NCBI RefSeq assembly: GCF_013372205.1
Contig: NZ_CP053831.1
Span: 248,001 to 312,000 of the forward strand
Reading direction: 5' to 3'
DNA from: Campylobacter mucosalis
GTDB lineage: Bacteria > Campylobacterota > Campylobacteria > Campylobacterales > Campylobacteraceae
Length of the DNA: 64,000 nucleotides
Shown here: piece by piece, positions 37,052 through 46,063 of the stretch
How positions within the stretch are numbered: the first letter of the stretch is position 1
Layout of the letters: each line of letters opens with the position of its first letter
The notes under the pieces: model-generated
The model's input: the letters and a program-made list of their open reading frames with translations, nothing else
Told to the model about the DNA's origin: nothing
Databases searched by the model: none
Made by a program: the position numbers and the translations under genes

Positions 37052-38384
37052 TTTGGTCAGGTTTCTTCTGCTTTATTGCTTCATTTAGAGCCTTTGACTT
37101 AGCATTTGCGATACCTACGTCGCTGGTTGTTTCTGCAATGACTTTGCCTATTTTAGTCATAAGTTTGTTAGATTTTTCAAGTTCGCCATTTGCTGTGTTT
37201 ACGTCGTTGATTTTATTTGTTACTTTAGTTATCTCTGCTTGTGCTTCCTTTGTCGCTTTAAATGCGCCAGTTTCAGCATTATTGGCAGCATCTCCTATAA
37301 GTGCATCTAGGACTTTTTTGATATTATCACCTCCTGTGAAATCTTGCGCACCTCCATTATCAAAATCATTTATACTTAAATTTGCACCCCCAGCAGCAAT
37401 AGTGTCAATGTCTTTTTCTGTTAACTCTCTGCCACCTACGGTTTTAGTTTGTAGCTTTACACCCGTTCTTATAGCTACTTTTAGTGCGGTTACTTTTTCT
37501 GCAATATCGTCTAGTGTAGCACCTTTATTTTTTGCTGCGGTTAGCTGTTTTGTAAGTTCTTCATTAATAATCTTTGATTGTTTAGTTATTCCAGCATTAT
37601 CTTTGCTTAATAGAGTTAATTTTTTATTATCTACTTTTTTTATTTCTTCATTTACTTTGCCTTGAGCATCTATAACAGCTTTTTCTCTCGTGGCTATATC
37701 TGCTCGGACACCATTTAGCATAACATCTCTGTTTTCAATGTATGCTGTATATTCATTTTCAACACTAGGTACTGATTCTGGTCGATCACTGATAAGATCC
37801 TTGGCAAGTTCTAGTGCTGCTATATTTATATTTCCTTTTCTTTTTTCTTGTTCAATGTTGTGCTGTTTTGTAAAATCTTCTATAAATGCTTTCCAAACAT
37901 CTCTGTTATTTTCGGCAAATATCTGTTTTATTTTTTCTTTATTAATACCTTCAAAGTCCGTAAGCGTCAGAGTTGTTTCTTGAACTGCCGTATTGCCATC
38001 ATCAGCTATGGTTATTTTTATGGATTTATCGCTTCCTATTACTAATTTTGAGCCTGTACTACCCTTTATTTCCAACTTGTCAGATCCTGGTGCTATTTTA
38101 TCTTTTAATGTTTCTATTCTTCCAAAAGCTGCATAAATTTTACTATTCACTTCTGCTTTTAATTGATCTCCACCATTGACTGCTTGAGCTCCATTCCATT
38201 TAGCTAAGTTTTCATAACCTATAGTTTTTAGCTCATTTATAACTTTCATGATCTCTTTGTAACCAGCTGTTCTAGTTGCTTCATCTGCTTTGGCGTTTTG
38301 CACATCGTCTAACTTGGTAGCCAACGCAACCGTAGATATACTAGCACTTAAAAGTGCAACACACGCAATCTTTGAAAATTTCAT
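35838..38384 (-). CDS. Autotransporter with variable helical passenger, copy 3
   Basis: An 848-residue homologue with the shared signal peptide, a third diverged passenger (about 23-444), and residues 445-848 identical to copies 1 and 2. Passenger patches DEATRTAGYKEIMKVINEL and FAENNRDVWKAFIEDF align with the others. It is in tandem with copy 2, with about 240 bases between them. AAGGAG precedes the ATG and a G8 tract lies upstream. The role as a variable surface protein is inferred from the domain plan and the poly-G tract. Confidence 0.85.
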   Translation of the reverse strand: MKFSKIACVALLSASISTVALATKLDDVQNAKADEATRTAGYKEIMKVINELKTIGYENLAKWNGAQAVNGGDQLKAEVNSKIYAAFGRIETLKDKIAPGSDKLEIKGSTGSKLVIGSDKSIKITIADDGNTAVQETTLTLTDFEGINKEKIKQIFAENNRDVWKAFIEDFTKQHNIEQEKRKGNINIAALELAKDLISDRPESVPSVENEYTAYIENRDVMLNGVRADIATREKAVIDAQGKVNEEIKKVDNKKLTLLSKDNAGITKQSKIINEELTKQLTAAKNKGATLDDIAEKVTALKVAIRTGVKLQTKTVGGRELTEKDIDTIAAGGANLSINDFDNGGAQDFTGGDNIKKVLDALIGDAANNAETGAFKATKEAQAEITKVTNKINDVNTANGELEKSNKLMTKIGKVIAETTSDVGIANAKSKALNEAIKQKKPDQIAKAQQELKNAANARATGVTKVANLEEKQGEVLGSFTDTVLANDTVKSIVTSYNAKELADTAKALNTSIEQSQRSQNKGTSTDIIMFNTGLATNTRLAKLSNPFNADLALAQAINELEGETFADAGDSLSSVIKEYTNRFNHDNNLWGNIFGGKGKIKDSANPSIWGVTLGYDKAFDNTIVGGFINYAKVQSKDSQVRSESDNYSFGVYSRSYFDQSEIDAKIGYGFGRNELSRHAMDSKIGTSTGKYDSKFFDVDVEYGYVFGLGNAMFIKPIAGLSYTHIKHDGFTEDGNVPAIFGNTTLKTLKAKLGSEFRVYTDNAGYFYITPGVERELSKSANDLSVKFVGSSKDVVFDADKKKNTYITLKTGAEFKITNNLSTNINFGAKAKAKEQYYNGTLGVSYKF

Positions 38385-38427
38385 CTTTAACTCCTTAAAT
38401 TATTGTAGAAACTACGGTAATATTTTA

Positions 38428-38435
38428 CCCCCCCC
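38428..38435 (-). repeat. Poly-G tract (G8) upstream of autotransporter 3
   Basis: Eight C residues on the plus strand, one fewer than in the other two copies, in the same position beside TAAAAT. The length difference between otherwise near-identical promoters is what slippage would produce. Confidence 0.85.
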
Positions 38436-38558
38436 ACTTAAAGTAATGTTAAAATTTATAATGCTTTTTAAATAAAGTTTTACTTTTTGATGTTTTTGGG
38501 TGTAAAAACAATAGAGATAATTTATCATTGCAAGATAAAAATGGCAGTGATAAGAATA

Positions 38559-39716
38559 TTACTTTGGGTCGGTGCGTAATTTTATGATCGCTAATGCCGC
38601 TGCCCAAATAAATAGCATAAGTAATGCATTTTCGTGATGAAAGGTGGTGTTTGCCAAAGAGATGACATTTTGATAACCAAGAACTAAAAAAGCTAAAAAC
38701 ACAAATACGCTAGACTTTATATTTTTTACAAATTTTAAAAAAAGACCAATCTGAAAAGCTAAATATCCAAGCAGGGCAACTATACCTTTTTCTGTAAGAA
38801 AGGTTAAAAATGTATTGTGAGAGTGTGAAACCCTAACTTCTAAATTTCCCGGAAAATAGTGCGTTATATCAATGCTTTTAAACATGCCTGAGCCTATGCC
38901 AAATATGGGATTGTCCTGCCATGTGTAAAACGCAGACCAAAAAATCGGATATCTCGTTTCATTTGCCGTAACGCCTTGCGCTACTTTAGAGATTATCCTT
39001 GTGTCTGGAGTTATTAATACGCTTGTTGCTGCAATGGCTACTAATGCAATAAATATTAAAGAAATTTTGCCAAGCTCCATTTGTTTTGTAAAGCCAAAAT
39101 AGCCAAGTGTAAAAATAAGCACAAAAGGGCTAATATACATGGTAGCACGAGAGCCAGTAATAAAAATACCAACAAGGCTAACAACTGCAACAAATATGCT
39201 AAAATTCCTTAAAAATCTATCCTTTTGTGTGATAAATGCCAATGATACACTAAAAACTAAAAGCATAAAAATAGAGCTGTGGTTTACGTGTCCTATAGAT
39301 TTTAGCTTAAATAAGGTCGTTGGATTGTCTGAACCAAATTTGACAATACAACCCATAACAAAAGCGACTAAAAAACCAACAAAAAGCGATAAGACAGCGA
39401 ATTTTAGATTGATTTTGCCAATGCCTGTCGCTCTTAAAACAAAAAAGAAAATCACACATCTTGTAACATCAAGGACGTTTTTAAAAGGTGATGAATTAAC
39501 CAATGCGCTCAAAATAGTAAAAGCCATAAATACTAAAAGCCCGATATTTATGATATCAAACTCAAATTTTCTACGCTCATTTATGGCAATATATGTGCCT
39601 GTGATTATAAAAATTGCCAATGATATCTGTTTTATACCTTCGGTGACTGGTAGTGAAAATAGAAATAAATAGAGTGAAAAATTATAGATTTGATAGATGT
39701 TTTTTTGTAAATTCAT
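38559..39716 (-). CDS. waaL: O-antigen ligase/polymerase family protein (WaaL-like)
   Basis: A 385-residue inner-membrane protein with about 10-12 transmembrane helices. The large periplasmic loop of the Wzy_C/WaaL family contains RYPIFWSAFYTWQDNPIFGIGSGMF and the characteristic SHSHNTFLTFLTEKG with its catalytic His. Such proteins join glycans to lipid A-core in the periplasm. It is the last gene of a minus-strand pair, overlapping the GT4 gene by one base, and lies in the LOS core region. Wzy polymerases share the same fold, so polymerase is an alternative. Confidence 0.75.
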   Translation of the reverse strand: MNLQKNIYQIYNFSLYLFLFSLPVTEGIKQISLAIFIITGTYIAINERRKFEFDIINIGLLVFMAFTILSALVNSSPFKNVLDVTRCVIFFFVLRATGIGKINLKFAVLSLFVGFLVAFVMGCIVKFGSDNPTTLFKLKSIGHVNHSSIFMLLVFSVSLAFITQKDRFLRNFSIFVAVVSLVGIFITGSRATMYISPFVLIFTLGYFGFTKQMELGKISLIFIALVAIAATSVLITPDTRIISKVAQGVTANETRYPIFWSAFYTWQDNPIFGIGSGMFKSIDITHYFPGNLEVRVSHSHNTFLTFLTEKGIVALLGYLAFQIGLFLKFVKNIKSSVFVFLAFLVLGYQNVISLANTTFHHENALLMLFIWAAALAIIKLRTDPK

Positions 39717-40807
39717 TATTTTGCCTTTAATAAATTTGTGTAAATTTGATAAATTTTCTTAGCCATTATATCCTTTGTAAAGTTATTTTTTACAAATTCT
39801 CTTGCGTTTTGCTCTAAAATTTCACGCTCGTTGCTGTTTTGCAGTAAATTTTCAAGCTCATTTTGGATTTTTATCTCATCAAAATCAACAAGTTTAAAAT
39901 TCTTGCCATCATAAAGGTTGCTCACGCTACCTACGTTAGTAGCGATACTTGCTTTTTGCATTAGTAGTGCTTGCATTAGGGATTGTGGGACACCCTCGTT
40001 TTCTGATATCATCATATAAATATCAATCGCTTTTAAAAACATAGCTGTATTTTCTTGATGTCCTAGCATTTTTACATACTCTTGCATATTGTTATTTTTT
40101 ATAAAATCACGTATATTTTGCTCTTGTGGTCCGCTGCCTACTATTACAAACAGGGCATTTGGGTATTTTTCGTGTAAGTTTAGAGCTATTTTTAAAAATA
40201 TATCGTGGCGTTTTATAGCTCTTAAAACAGAGAGCATACCTATGTAAATTTTGCCATTTTCTAGCCCAAATTTTTTAAGACTTTCGTTTTTATCGTAAAG
40301 CTCGGATCTAAATTTTGTATCATCAACGCCAGTTGGGATTGATAGGATTTTTTGCGGATTTATGCGGTTGTTTTTTATCATAGCATCTTTTACATTTTCG
40401 CCAGTTGTGATGATAAAGTCTGCTAGTTCATTTATAAAATTTAGCCTTGAACTACTTATCGCATTTGAGAGATGACGAGTTCTTATAAACTTTATCCCAG
40501 CTATTTTTGCCGCTAGTCCGCCAATCCACGTGTCTTTACCGCTGTGTGAGTTTAGTATATTTATATTGTTTTGCTTGATGAATTTTGCAAGGGCAAATAT
40601 GCTTTTAACATCAAAAGCGCCTTTAAAATCAAAAAAGACAACATCTAGCCCAGCTTCTTTTGCTTTTGTGGCTATCTTGGCGTTACTTCTACAAGCGATG
40701 ATGATATTTACGCCGTATTTTTCTTTAAGAGCTAACGACTCGCTTATTGTGCGTATCTCTTGACCGCCCCAGCCATCAGACCATTCTGTGTGTATAACTT
40801 TTATCAT
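39716..40807 (-). CDS. GT4-family glycosyltransferase
   Basis: A 363-residue GT-B fold enzyme. The N-terminal acceptor domain opens with MIKVIHTEWSDGWGGQEIRT. The C-terminal domain has IPTGVDDTKF, IGMLSVLRAIKRHDIFL, VGSGPQEQNIRDF, and the nucleotide-sugar-binding ENEGVPQSLMQALLM. It probably adds a sugar to the LOS outer core at the cytoplasmic face. The WGGQ start is shared with the GT4 enzyme at 43933-45012, so the two are paralogues. Donor and acceptor cannot be told. Confidence 0.75.
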   Translation of the reverse strand: MIKVIHTEWSDGWGGQEIRTISESLALKEKYGVNIIIACRSNAKIATKAKEAGLDVVFFDFKGAFDVKSIFALAKFIKQNNINILNSHSGKDTWIGGLAAKIAGIKFIRTRHLSNAISSSRLNFINELADFIITTGENVKDAMIKNNRINPQKILSIPTGVDDTKFRSELYDKNESLKKFGLENGKIYIGMLSVLRAIKRHDIFLKIALNLHEKYPNALFVIVGSGPQEQNIRDFIKNNNMQEYVKMLGHQENTAMFLKAIDIYMMISENEGVPQSLMQALLMQKASIATNVGSVSNLYDGKNFKLVDFDEIKIQNELENLLQNSNEREILEQNAREFVKNNFTKDIMAKKIYQIYTNLLKAK

Positions 40808-40873
40808 TAAAAACCTATTTTTTAGTTAATTTTAGCTAAAATCACAGAAAAATAAAATAAATTCGGAGTTTTT

Positions 40874-41644
40874 ATGGGCGTTGTGGTTTTAATGTATCAT
40901 CACATTTTACCAGAGAGTGGATTTATAGCAAGTAGTGTGAGCGAGTTTTTAGCCCAGATGAAATTTCTAGCAGATAATGGCTATAAAACGCTTACTTCTA
41001 GTGAGTTTTTAGCCTATAAAAAGGGCGAATTTGCTCCGCCAAAAAAGAGCGTTTTTATCACTTTTGACGATGGTTGGCGAGATAATTTTTACTACGCTTA
41101 TCCGATTTTAAAGCAGTTTAATCTAAACGCCACGATATTTTTAGTAACCCAGTGGATAGAAAAATCAAGCGAACAAAACGCCCTTAAAAAGGCGGAATTT
41201 ACGCCCTTACAGCACACACAAGCAAAACAGCAAGCACCCCAAAATCCAGCCTCGCTATTTTTAAACTGGGACGAGGTGGCTAAGATGAGCGAGCTTTGCG
41301 ACTTTCACTCTCACACGCACGGACACACCGATGGGTATTTTGGCAATTTGTCTTTTTTAGAGGATTTGGAGCTTTGTAAAAGCACGATAAAAAATCGGCT
41401 TGGCTTTGATGATACACACCTTTGCTGGCCACGTGGTAAATTTGATGATGAAAAACTAAAAATTGCTAAAAATTTAGGCTATGAGATATTTTACACGACA
41501 GAGCGTGGGGCAAATTTGGCAGATAAAAATTTAGATTACGTTAAGCGAATAGCCGTTAAAAATGGTGCTTTTTGGCTAAAAAAGAGCCTTTTTATATACC
41601 AAAATGAGTTTATTGCAAATTTATATTCTAAGTTTAAGAGGTAG
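40874..41644 (+). CDS. Polysaccharide deacetylase family (CE4) protein, paralogue 1
   Basis: A 256-residue NodB-fold protein. The catalytic FITFDDGWRDN (about 55-65), metal-binding HSHTHGHTDG and CWPRGKFDD match family CE4, which removes N-acetyl groups from sugars. No signal peptide is visible, so it probably acts in the cytoplasm on a glycan precursor. It diverges from the GT4 gene at 39716-40807 and precedes a GT2 gene by three bases. A second deacetylase lies at 43136-43936 on the other strand. Confidence 0.75.
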   Translation: MGVVVLMYHHILPESGFIASSVSEFLAQMKFLADNGYKTLTSSEFLAYKKGEFAPPKKSVFITFDDGWRDNFYYAYPILKQFNLNATIFLVTQWIEKSSEQNALKKAEFTPLQHTQAKQQAPQNPASLFLNWDEVAKMSELCDFHSHTHGHTDGYFGNLSFLEDLELCKSTIKNRLGFDDTHLCWPRGKFDDEKLKIAKNLGYEIFYTTERGANLADKNLDYVKRIAVKNGAFWLKKSLFIYQNEFIANLYSKFKR

Positions 41645-41647
41645 TGT

Positions 41648-42670
41648 ATGAAAATAAGCTTTATAGTCCCTGCTTATAACGTGTCAAAATATATAAAAAA
41701 GTGCGTAGATAGTATATTATCTTGTAATATGAAAGATATAGAAGTTATAGTTGTAAATGATGGTAGCACTGACGATACGCTTGAAATTTTAAATAAATAC
41801 AATGATGATAGGTTAAAAATTATCTCAAAACAAAATGGCGGAGCTAGTGCTGCACGTAATGATGGGATAAACGCTAGTAGTGGAGAGTTTTTAGCATTTA
41901 TTGATGGCGATGATTTTATTGATACGGCTGATTATGAAGCGGTTTATGAATATGCTGAAAATTTTAATGCCGATATTGTTGTTATGGATTTTTATAAGGA
42001 TTATAAAGATAAACAAGAGTATGTAACTGACTTTAAAACAAAAGATGTCATTATAGATAAGCAAGAGTATTTTAAGAACATAATACTTGGTAAAAATGCA
42101 AGGCATAATGCTGTAAATAAGCTAATAAAACGTGAGCTTTTTAATGATGTAAAATTTCCAAATGGTATATTTTTAGCAGAAGATTTTAATGTGATTTCAA
42201 AGATTATCTTTAAAGCACAAAATATAGTAAAGCTTAACAAGGCTTACTATCACTACCTTATAGGTGAAAACAATACGAGTGGATTTGAGAGCTTAAAGGG
42301 GATAATGGATCATAAATTTATCTATGATGATGTGACTAGTTTTATAAACAAGAATGTTTTGTGTGACTACAAAAACGAGCTTTTAATGGCATTAGAGCTT
42401 CGTAAAATAAAAGGCGTCTATTTGCCACTTATTTTTTGCAAAGCTGATTTAAAAAATGAAAATTTCAAACAAGGACTTGAAATTTTAAAGAGAGATTTAA
42501 ATGGCATTTTGCAATTAGAAGGCTTTAAAAAACTAAGACTTAAATACAGAATTTTATTTAAAATGCTAAAAAACGCTAAAACAGATGAGCAAATTTGTAA
42601 AATTTTAACAATATTTAACGCTATTAACAATCTTTTTTCAGGTAGAAAGTTAAAAGATTTTAGAGCATAA
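41648..42670 (+). CDS. GT2-family glycosyltransferase
   Basis: A 340-residue GT-A enzyme. It opens with ISFIVPAYNVSKYIKKCVDS, then VVNDGSTDDT, KQNGGASAARNDG, and the DxD-type FIDGDDF (about 87-93), followed by a helical C-terminal domain without membrane segments. It acts in LOS or capsule assembly with the deacetylase upstream. Its last 11 bases overlap the end of the convergent kinase gene. Confidence 0.75.
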   Translation: MKISFIVPAYNVSKYIKKCVDSILSCNMKDIEVIVVNDGSTDDTLEILNKYNDDRLKIISKQNGGASAARNDGINASSGEFLAFIDGDDFIDTADYEAVYEYAENFNADIVVMDFYKDYKDKQEYVTDFKTKDVIIDKQEYFKNIILGKNARHNAVNKLIKRELFNDVKFPNGIFLAEDFNVISKIIFKAQNIVKLNKAYYHYLIGENNTSGFESLKGIMDHKFIYDDVTSFINKNVLCDYKNELLMALELRKIKGVYLPLIFCKADLKNENFKQGLEILKRDLNGILQLEGFKKLRLKYRILFKMLKNAKTDEQICKILTIFNAINNLFSGRKLKDFRA

Positions 42671-43139
42671 AATCAATTCTATATTTATATTTTATATCTG
42701 TATTTGTTTTGGTCTCTAACAGCTTTTCTATTTTGTTTATATCTTTTTCTCTTTTGTTAAGTCTAGCTTTTCTAGTTGCTTCATCTGTGCTTACAAACAC
42801 CAAAATATCGGCTTTGCTAAGTCTATTAAGGTCTTTATTTATATAAAAAACAAGCTTTATAAATGGGGGCAAAAACCTAAAAAATGGTTTTAAATCATCA
42901 ATGCACCCATCCTCATTTTTAAATTTTATCTTTGGGCGGATAAAAAATAGATTTAGACTCATAACATCATCGTCAATTACAGCTATTTGATATGGCTTAA
43001 AACTGCCAAAACCATTTTTCCTAATCTGCTTACCAAGTGTGCTTTTACCGCTACCTCCAAGCCCACTCATAGCTATAATTACGCGTTTTTGCTCTTTTAA
43101 AATTTCAAGGCAGGTTTTATTTAGATTTTCTAGACTCAT
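42660..43139 (-). CDS. Small P-loop kinase-like protein
   Basis: A 159-residue protein with a P-loop GLGGSGKST (about 27-35), a lid-like FVSTDEATRKARLNKREKD, and a Walker B-like AVIDDD. The order resembles uridine/adenylylsulfate-type small-molecule kinases. Within a glycan locus it might phosphorylate a sugar or another small precursor. The start overlaps the deacetylase stop by four bases. The protein is short and I cannot name its substrate. Confidence 0.5.
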   Translation of the reverse strand: MSLENLNKTCLEILKEQKRVIIAMSGLGGSGKSTLGKQIRKNGFGSFKPYQIAVIDDDVMSLNLFFIRPKIKFKNEDGCIDDLKPFFRFLPPFIKLVFYINKDLNRLSKADILVFVSTDEATRKARLNKREKDINKIEKLLETKTNTDIKYKYRIDFML

Positions 43140-43936
43140 TTGAAATTTCTATTTCTAAATTTTGAATACAAATCGCCCAAAATCGGTGTTGAGTAAATCT
43201 TTAGCTTCTTTTTAATCCTAAATAGATAGTCCTTCTTGCTTCTTGCGTTATTTGATATATCTATACGGCGAATTTTAAACCTATCATCGCCATTACAATA
43301 TCCGCCGTCAATAACACTAAATGCAAAATCATATTTTGAGTTTTTAATCAAGCTCATTGAGGTGTCGTTAAAATGCCCTTTTGGCCAACAAAATCCAAAC
43401 TCGCTATTTTTACCAAAAAGCTCTTTTATCTTTTTATAAGACGTGTCAAACTCATCGTTTAAAATTGGCAAGTCATTGCTTTTGCAAGAGTAGTGAGTGG
43501 CTGTGTGGCTATCAAATTCAAAAAGACCACTTTCGGTCATCTCTTTTATCTCGTCTAAATTTAAAAACTGCTCTATATCGTGAGTGTAGTCTATTTGATT
43601 GTGTAGCTTAAACTCTATGTCGTAGTTTTGGCGTTTATAGTCAGTTATAGTATCGGTTATTAAAAAGCAAACGGCTGGGATATTTAACTCTTTTAAGATA
43701 GGAAAGGCAAATTTATAGCAGTCAAAATATCCATCATCAAAAGTTAGCAAAACGCTATTTTTTAAAGGTTTTGACCTGCCAAACAGCACATCTTTAAATT
43801 CTTTGTATGTTATAAAGTTATAACCAAGCTCACGGATAAAAATGAGCGCTTCTTTAAAAAGCTCAGGCGCTATTGTAATTGCGTCTTTTAATGGGTTGCA
43901 GTGGTGCATTGTGAGTATGCATATTGGTGTTTTCAT
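43136..43936 (-). CDS. Polysaccharide deacetylase family (CE4) protein, paralogue 2
   Basis: A 266-residue NodB-fold protein with LLTFDDGYFDCYKFAFPIL, FDSHTATHYSC and CWPKGHFND, the same motif set as the deacetylase at 40874-41644 and no signal peptide. It overlaps the GT4 gene upstream and the kinase gene downstream by four bases each, so these three work as one unit. Probable action: N-deacetylation of a HexNAc in the LOS precursor, allowing re-acylation or charge change. Confidence 0.75.
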   Translation of the reverse strand: MKTPICILTMHHCNPLKDAITIAPELFKEALIFIRELGYNFITYKEFKDVLFGRSKPLKNSVLLTFDDGYFDCYKFAFPILKELNIPAVCFLITDTITDYKRQNYDIEFKLHNQIDYTHDIEQFLNLDEIKEMTESGLFEFDSHTATHYSCKSNDLPILNDEFDTSYKKIKELFGKNSEFGFCWPKGHFNDTSMSLIKNSKYDFAFSVIDGGYCNGDDRFKIRRIDISNNARSKKDYLFRIKKKLKIYSTPILGDLYSKFRNRNFK

Positions 43937-45012
43937 AGGCTCTCCAAAAGTATTTTTAAATTTTGTTTTAAACTTGTATAGTCGTAGTTTTGTTTTATGA
44001 ATTCGGATGAATTTTTACCATATTGATTGGCTAAATTTTTATCACTTATATATAGATTAATGGTCTCATAAAGTTCATTATCGTCTAAAAAAGGCACACA
44101 TATACCGCGTTTGTCTTCTAAAAGTAAATTCATTGGCTCTTTATCAAAAGCTATCATGGGTCTTGATAATGCCATAGCTTCAAGCATTGCAGTTGGCAGA
44201 CCTTCGGTATGAGATGCAAATACAAATATATCAATACCCTTTATAACATTTGCTATATCGGATCTAAACCCAGTAAATATTACTCTTGTTGCTAGTTCTT
44301 TGCCCAAAATTTCAATTATCTTTTCTTTAGTAGTTTTGCTTACATTACCAGCAAATATGCCGACTATTTTATCATTGTGGCTCATTGCTAGTTTTAGCGA
44401 TTTTGCCAGATTAAATGCGCCTTTATGTTCTGTGATTGCAGAAAACATGCCTACTGTTACAACATCATCTTCTATTTTAAATTCTTGTTTGAAAGTTGAT
44501 GTGACATCATTTAGTGCTTGATGATTGACAACAGTTGGGATATAGCTTATTTTGTTTTTATCTACACCTATACTTGTCAAAAGTTTTGTTGTATTTGGGC
44601 TTACTGATATGATTTTATCAAATAAACTTCTATGCATAAAACGGCTTAAAATCCCTTTTATGGGAAACTCATTATGTTTTTCTCTTATGAATTTTACCCC
44701 GTTTTTTCGTTTAAATAAGCCACTAATGGCAGCCACCCAGCTATCGGTAGAGCCATTTGATATTACTAAATTTATATTGTTTTGATCTATAAATTTACAA
44801 AGTGTCGGGATTGTTTTATGGTAGTTTTTCTTATTCATCTCGCACTCAAAGACGTTAAATCCAAGTGATTTTGCTTTTTTAGAAATTTCAGAGTTTGGGT
44901 TGCAAAAGAGCATTGGGTTATGCCCTAACTCACGCATAAAAATCATCTCATTTATGATTTTGTTTTGCTGCCCGCCCCAGTTATATAGGGTTTCAGTGTG
45001 AAGTGTATTCAT
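43933..45012 (-). CDS. GT4-family glycosyltransferase, paralogue
   Basis: A 359-residue GT-B enzyme. The N-terminal LHTETLYNWGGQQNKIIN resembles the WGGQ start of the enzyme at 39716-40807. The C-terminal domain has VGMFSAITEHKGAFNLAK, VIFTGFRSDI, and SHTEGLPTAMLEAMAL for donor binding. It overlaps the GT9 gene upstream by 20 bases and the deacetylase downstream by four. It is probably an LOS core glycosyltransferase; the sugar is unknown. Confidence 0.75.
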   Translation of the reverse strand: MNTLHTETLYNWGGQQNKIINEMIFMRELGHNPMLFCNPNSEISKKAKSLGFNVFECEMNKKNYHKTIPTLCKFIDQNNINLVISNGSTDSWVAAISGLFKRKNGVKFIREKHNEFPIKGILSRFMHRSLFDKIISVSPNTTKLLTSIGVDKNKISYIPTVVNHQALNDVTSTFKQEFKIEDDVVTVGMFSAITEHKGAFNLAKSLKLAMSHNDKIVGIFAGNVSKTTKEKIIEILGKELATRVIFTGFRSDIANVIKGIDIFVFASHTEGLPTAMLEAMALSRPMIAFDKEPMNLLLEDKRGICVPFLDDNELYETINLYISDKNLANQYGKNSSEFIKQNYDYTSLKQNLKILLESL

Positions 45013-46063
45013 TGATTTTCTCTTTTATTTTTGATTTTATCTCATCTACGTTATTAAATTCCATTAAACAACGACTTGTTTTTGAGCTATTGCAGCCATC
45101 CATCTCGCATGGTACACACTCCCAGTCTTTTTGAAATACGCTGTGTTTGCCCATTTGTTGGTTGCCGTTTCGTTTGATGTAGCCACTTTGCACTAAGGAG
45201 TTATCCCACGGACCCCACTCAAAGGCGCCGCTTGGGCCAAAAAACGCGATGACTGGTACATCGTTTGCGGCTGAAATGTGCATTATGGCTGTATCAACGC
45301 CCACAAAAATGGTGGCTTTTTTATTTAAAGCAGCAACCTCTTTTAGGCTTAAAACGCCCGCTAAATTTAGCGGATTTGACTTGCAAAGCCCTAAAACATC
45401 GGCTACTTTTTTCATCTCGGCTTCGTTTTTATCAGCTGTGATTGCCACTTTTATTTTTAGCTCGTTCTCACAAAAATCAATAAGATTAGCCATAACTTCA
45501 TCTTTTACACACTTAAACATCCAACGACTTGTCAGATGAAAATGAATAAATTTTGGCGGTAAATTTGGGGCTAAGTTTTGATTAAAAAATATGCTTACTT
45601 TTTTGCTAATAATGGCTAAATTTAGGGCATTTAACGTGGCTAAATTTCTATCTACAATGTGAGTAAGTCCGTCTATTTTAGGGACTTTGTGAGTTATGAA
45701 TTTATTTATCGTTTTGTTTTTGCCACAAAAGCCCACGATTGTTTTGATTTTAGCGTATTTTGCGATAATTATGCCCCTGTCGCCAGTTGTAGTTTGTATA
45801 GCGATGTCGTATTTTTCTTTTTTGATAGCGTTTATAAATTTTAGCTCCGTTACTATGCGTTTAAAAAGTCCAAATTTTTTAGCATTTCTATCATAAATGT
45901 GAATTTTTCGCACGTTTGGATTATCCGTTATCATCGCTTCTGTGCCACTATTTAGGGCAAAATCAATCACGGCGTCTGGGTAGTGATGACGCAGATTATC
46001 AATAAGCGGAGTTGTGAGTAAAACATCGCCGATATTTCTAAATTTTATGATTAGGATTTTCAT
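44993..46063 (-). CDS. GT9-family heptosyltransferase-like protein
   Basis: A 356-residue ADP-heptose:LPS transferase family protein. It opens with MKILIIKFRNIGDVLLTTPL, and later shows FHLTSRWMFK, LSLKEVAAL, VGVDTAIMHISAANDVPVIAFFGPSG (the ADP-heptose site) and WECVPCEMDGCN. I start it at 46063, overlapping the previous stop as ATGA; a start at 46123 would lie inside the previous gene. It adds heptose in the LOS inner core and could be WaaF or a WaaQ-like third heptosyltransferase. Confidence 0.8.
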   Translation of the reverse strand: MKILIIKFRNIGDVLLTTPLIDNLRHHYPDAVIDFALNSGTEAMITDNPNVRKIHIYDRNAKKFGLFKRIVTELKFINAIKKEKYDIAIQTTTGDRGIIIAKYAKIKTIVGFCGKNKTINKFITHKVPKIDGLTHIVDRNLATLNALNLAIISKKVSIFFNQNLAPNLPPKFIHFHLTSRWMFKCVKDEVMANLIDFCENELKIKVAITADKNEAEMKKVADVLGLCKSNPLNLAGVLSLKEVAALNKKATIFVGVDTAIMHISAANDVPVIAFFGPSGAFEWGPWDNSLVQSGYIKRNGNQQMGKHSVFQKDWECVPCEMDGCNSSKTSRCLMEFNNVDEIKSKIKEKINEYTSH

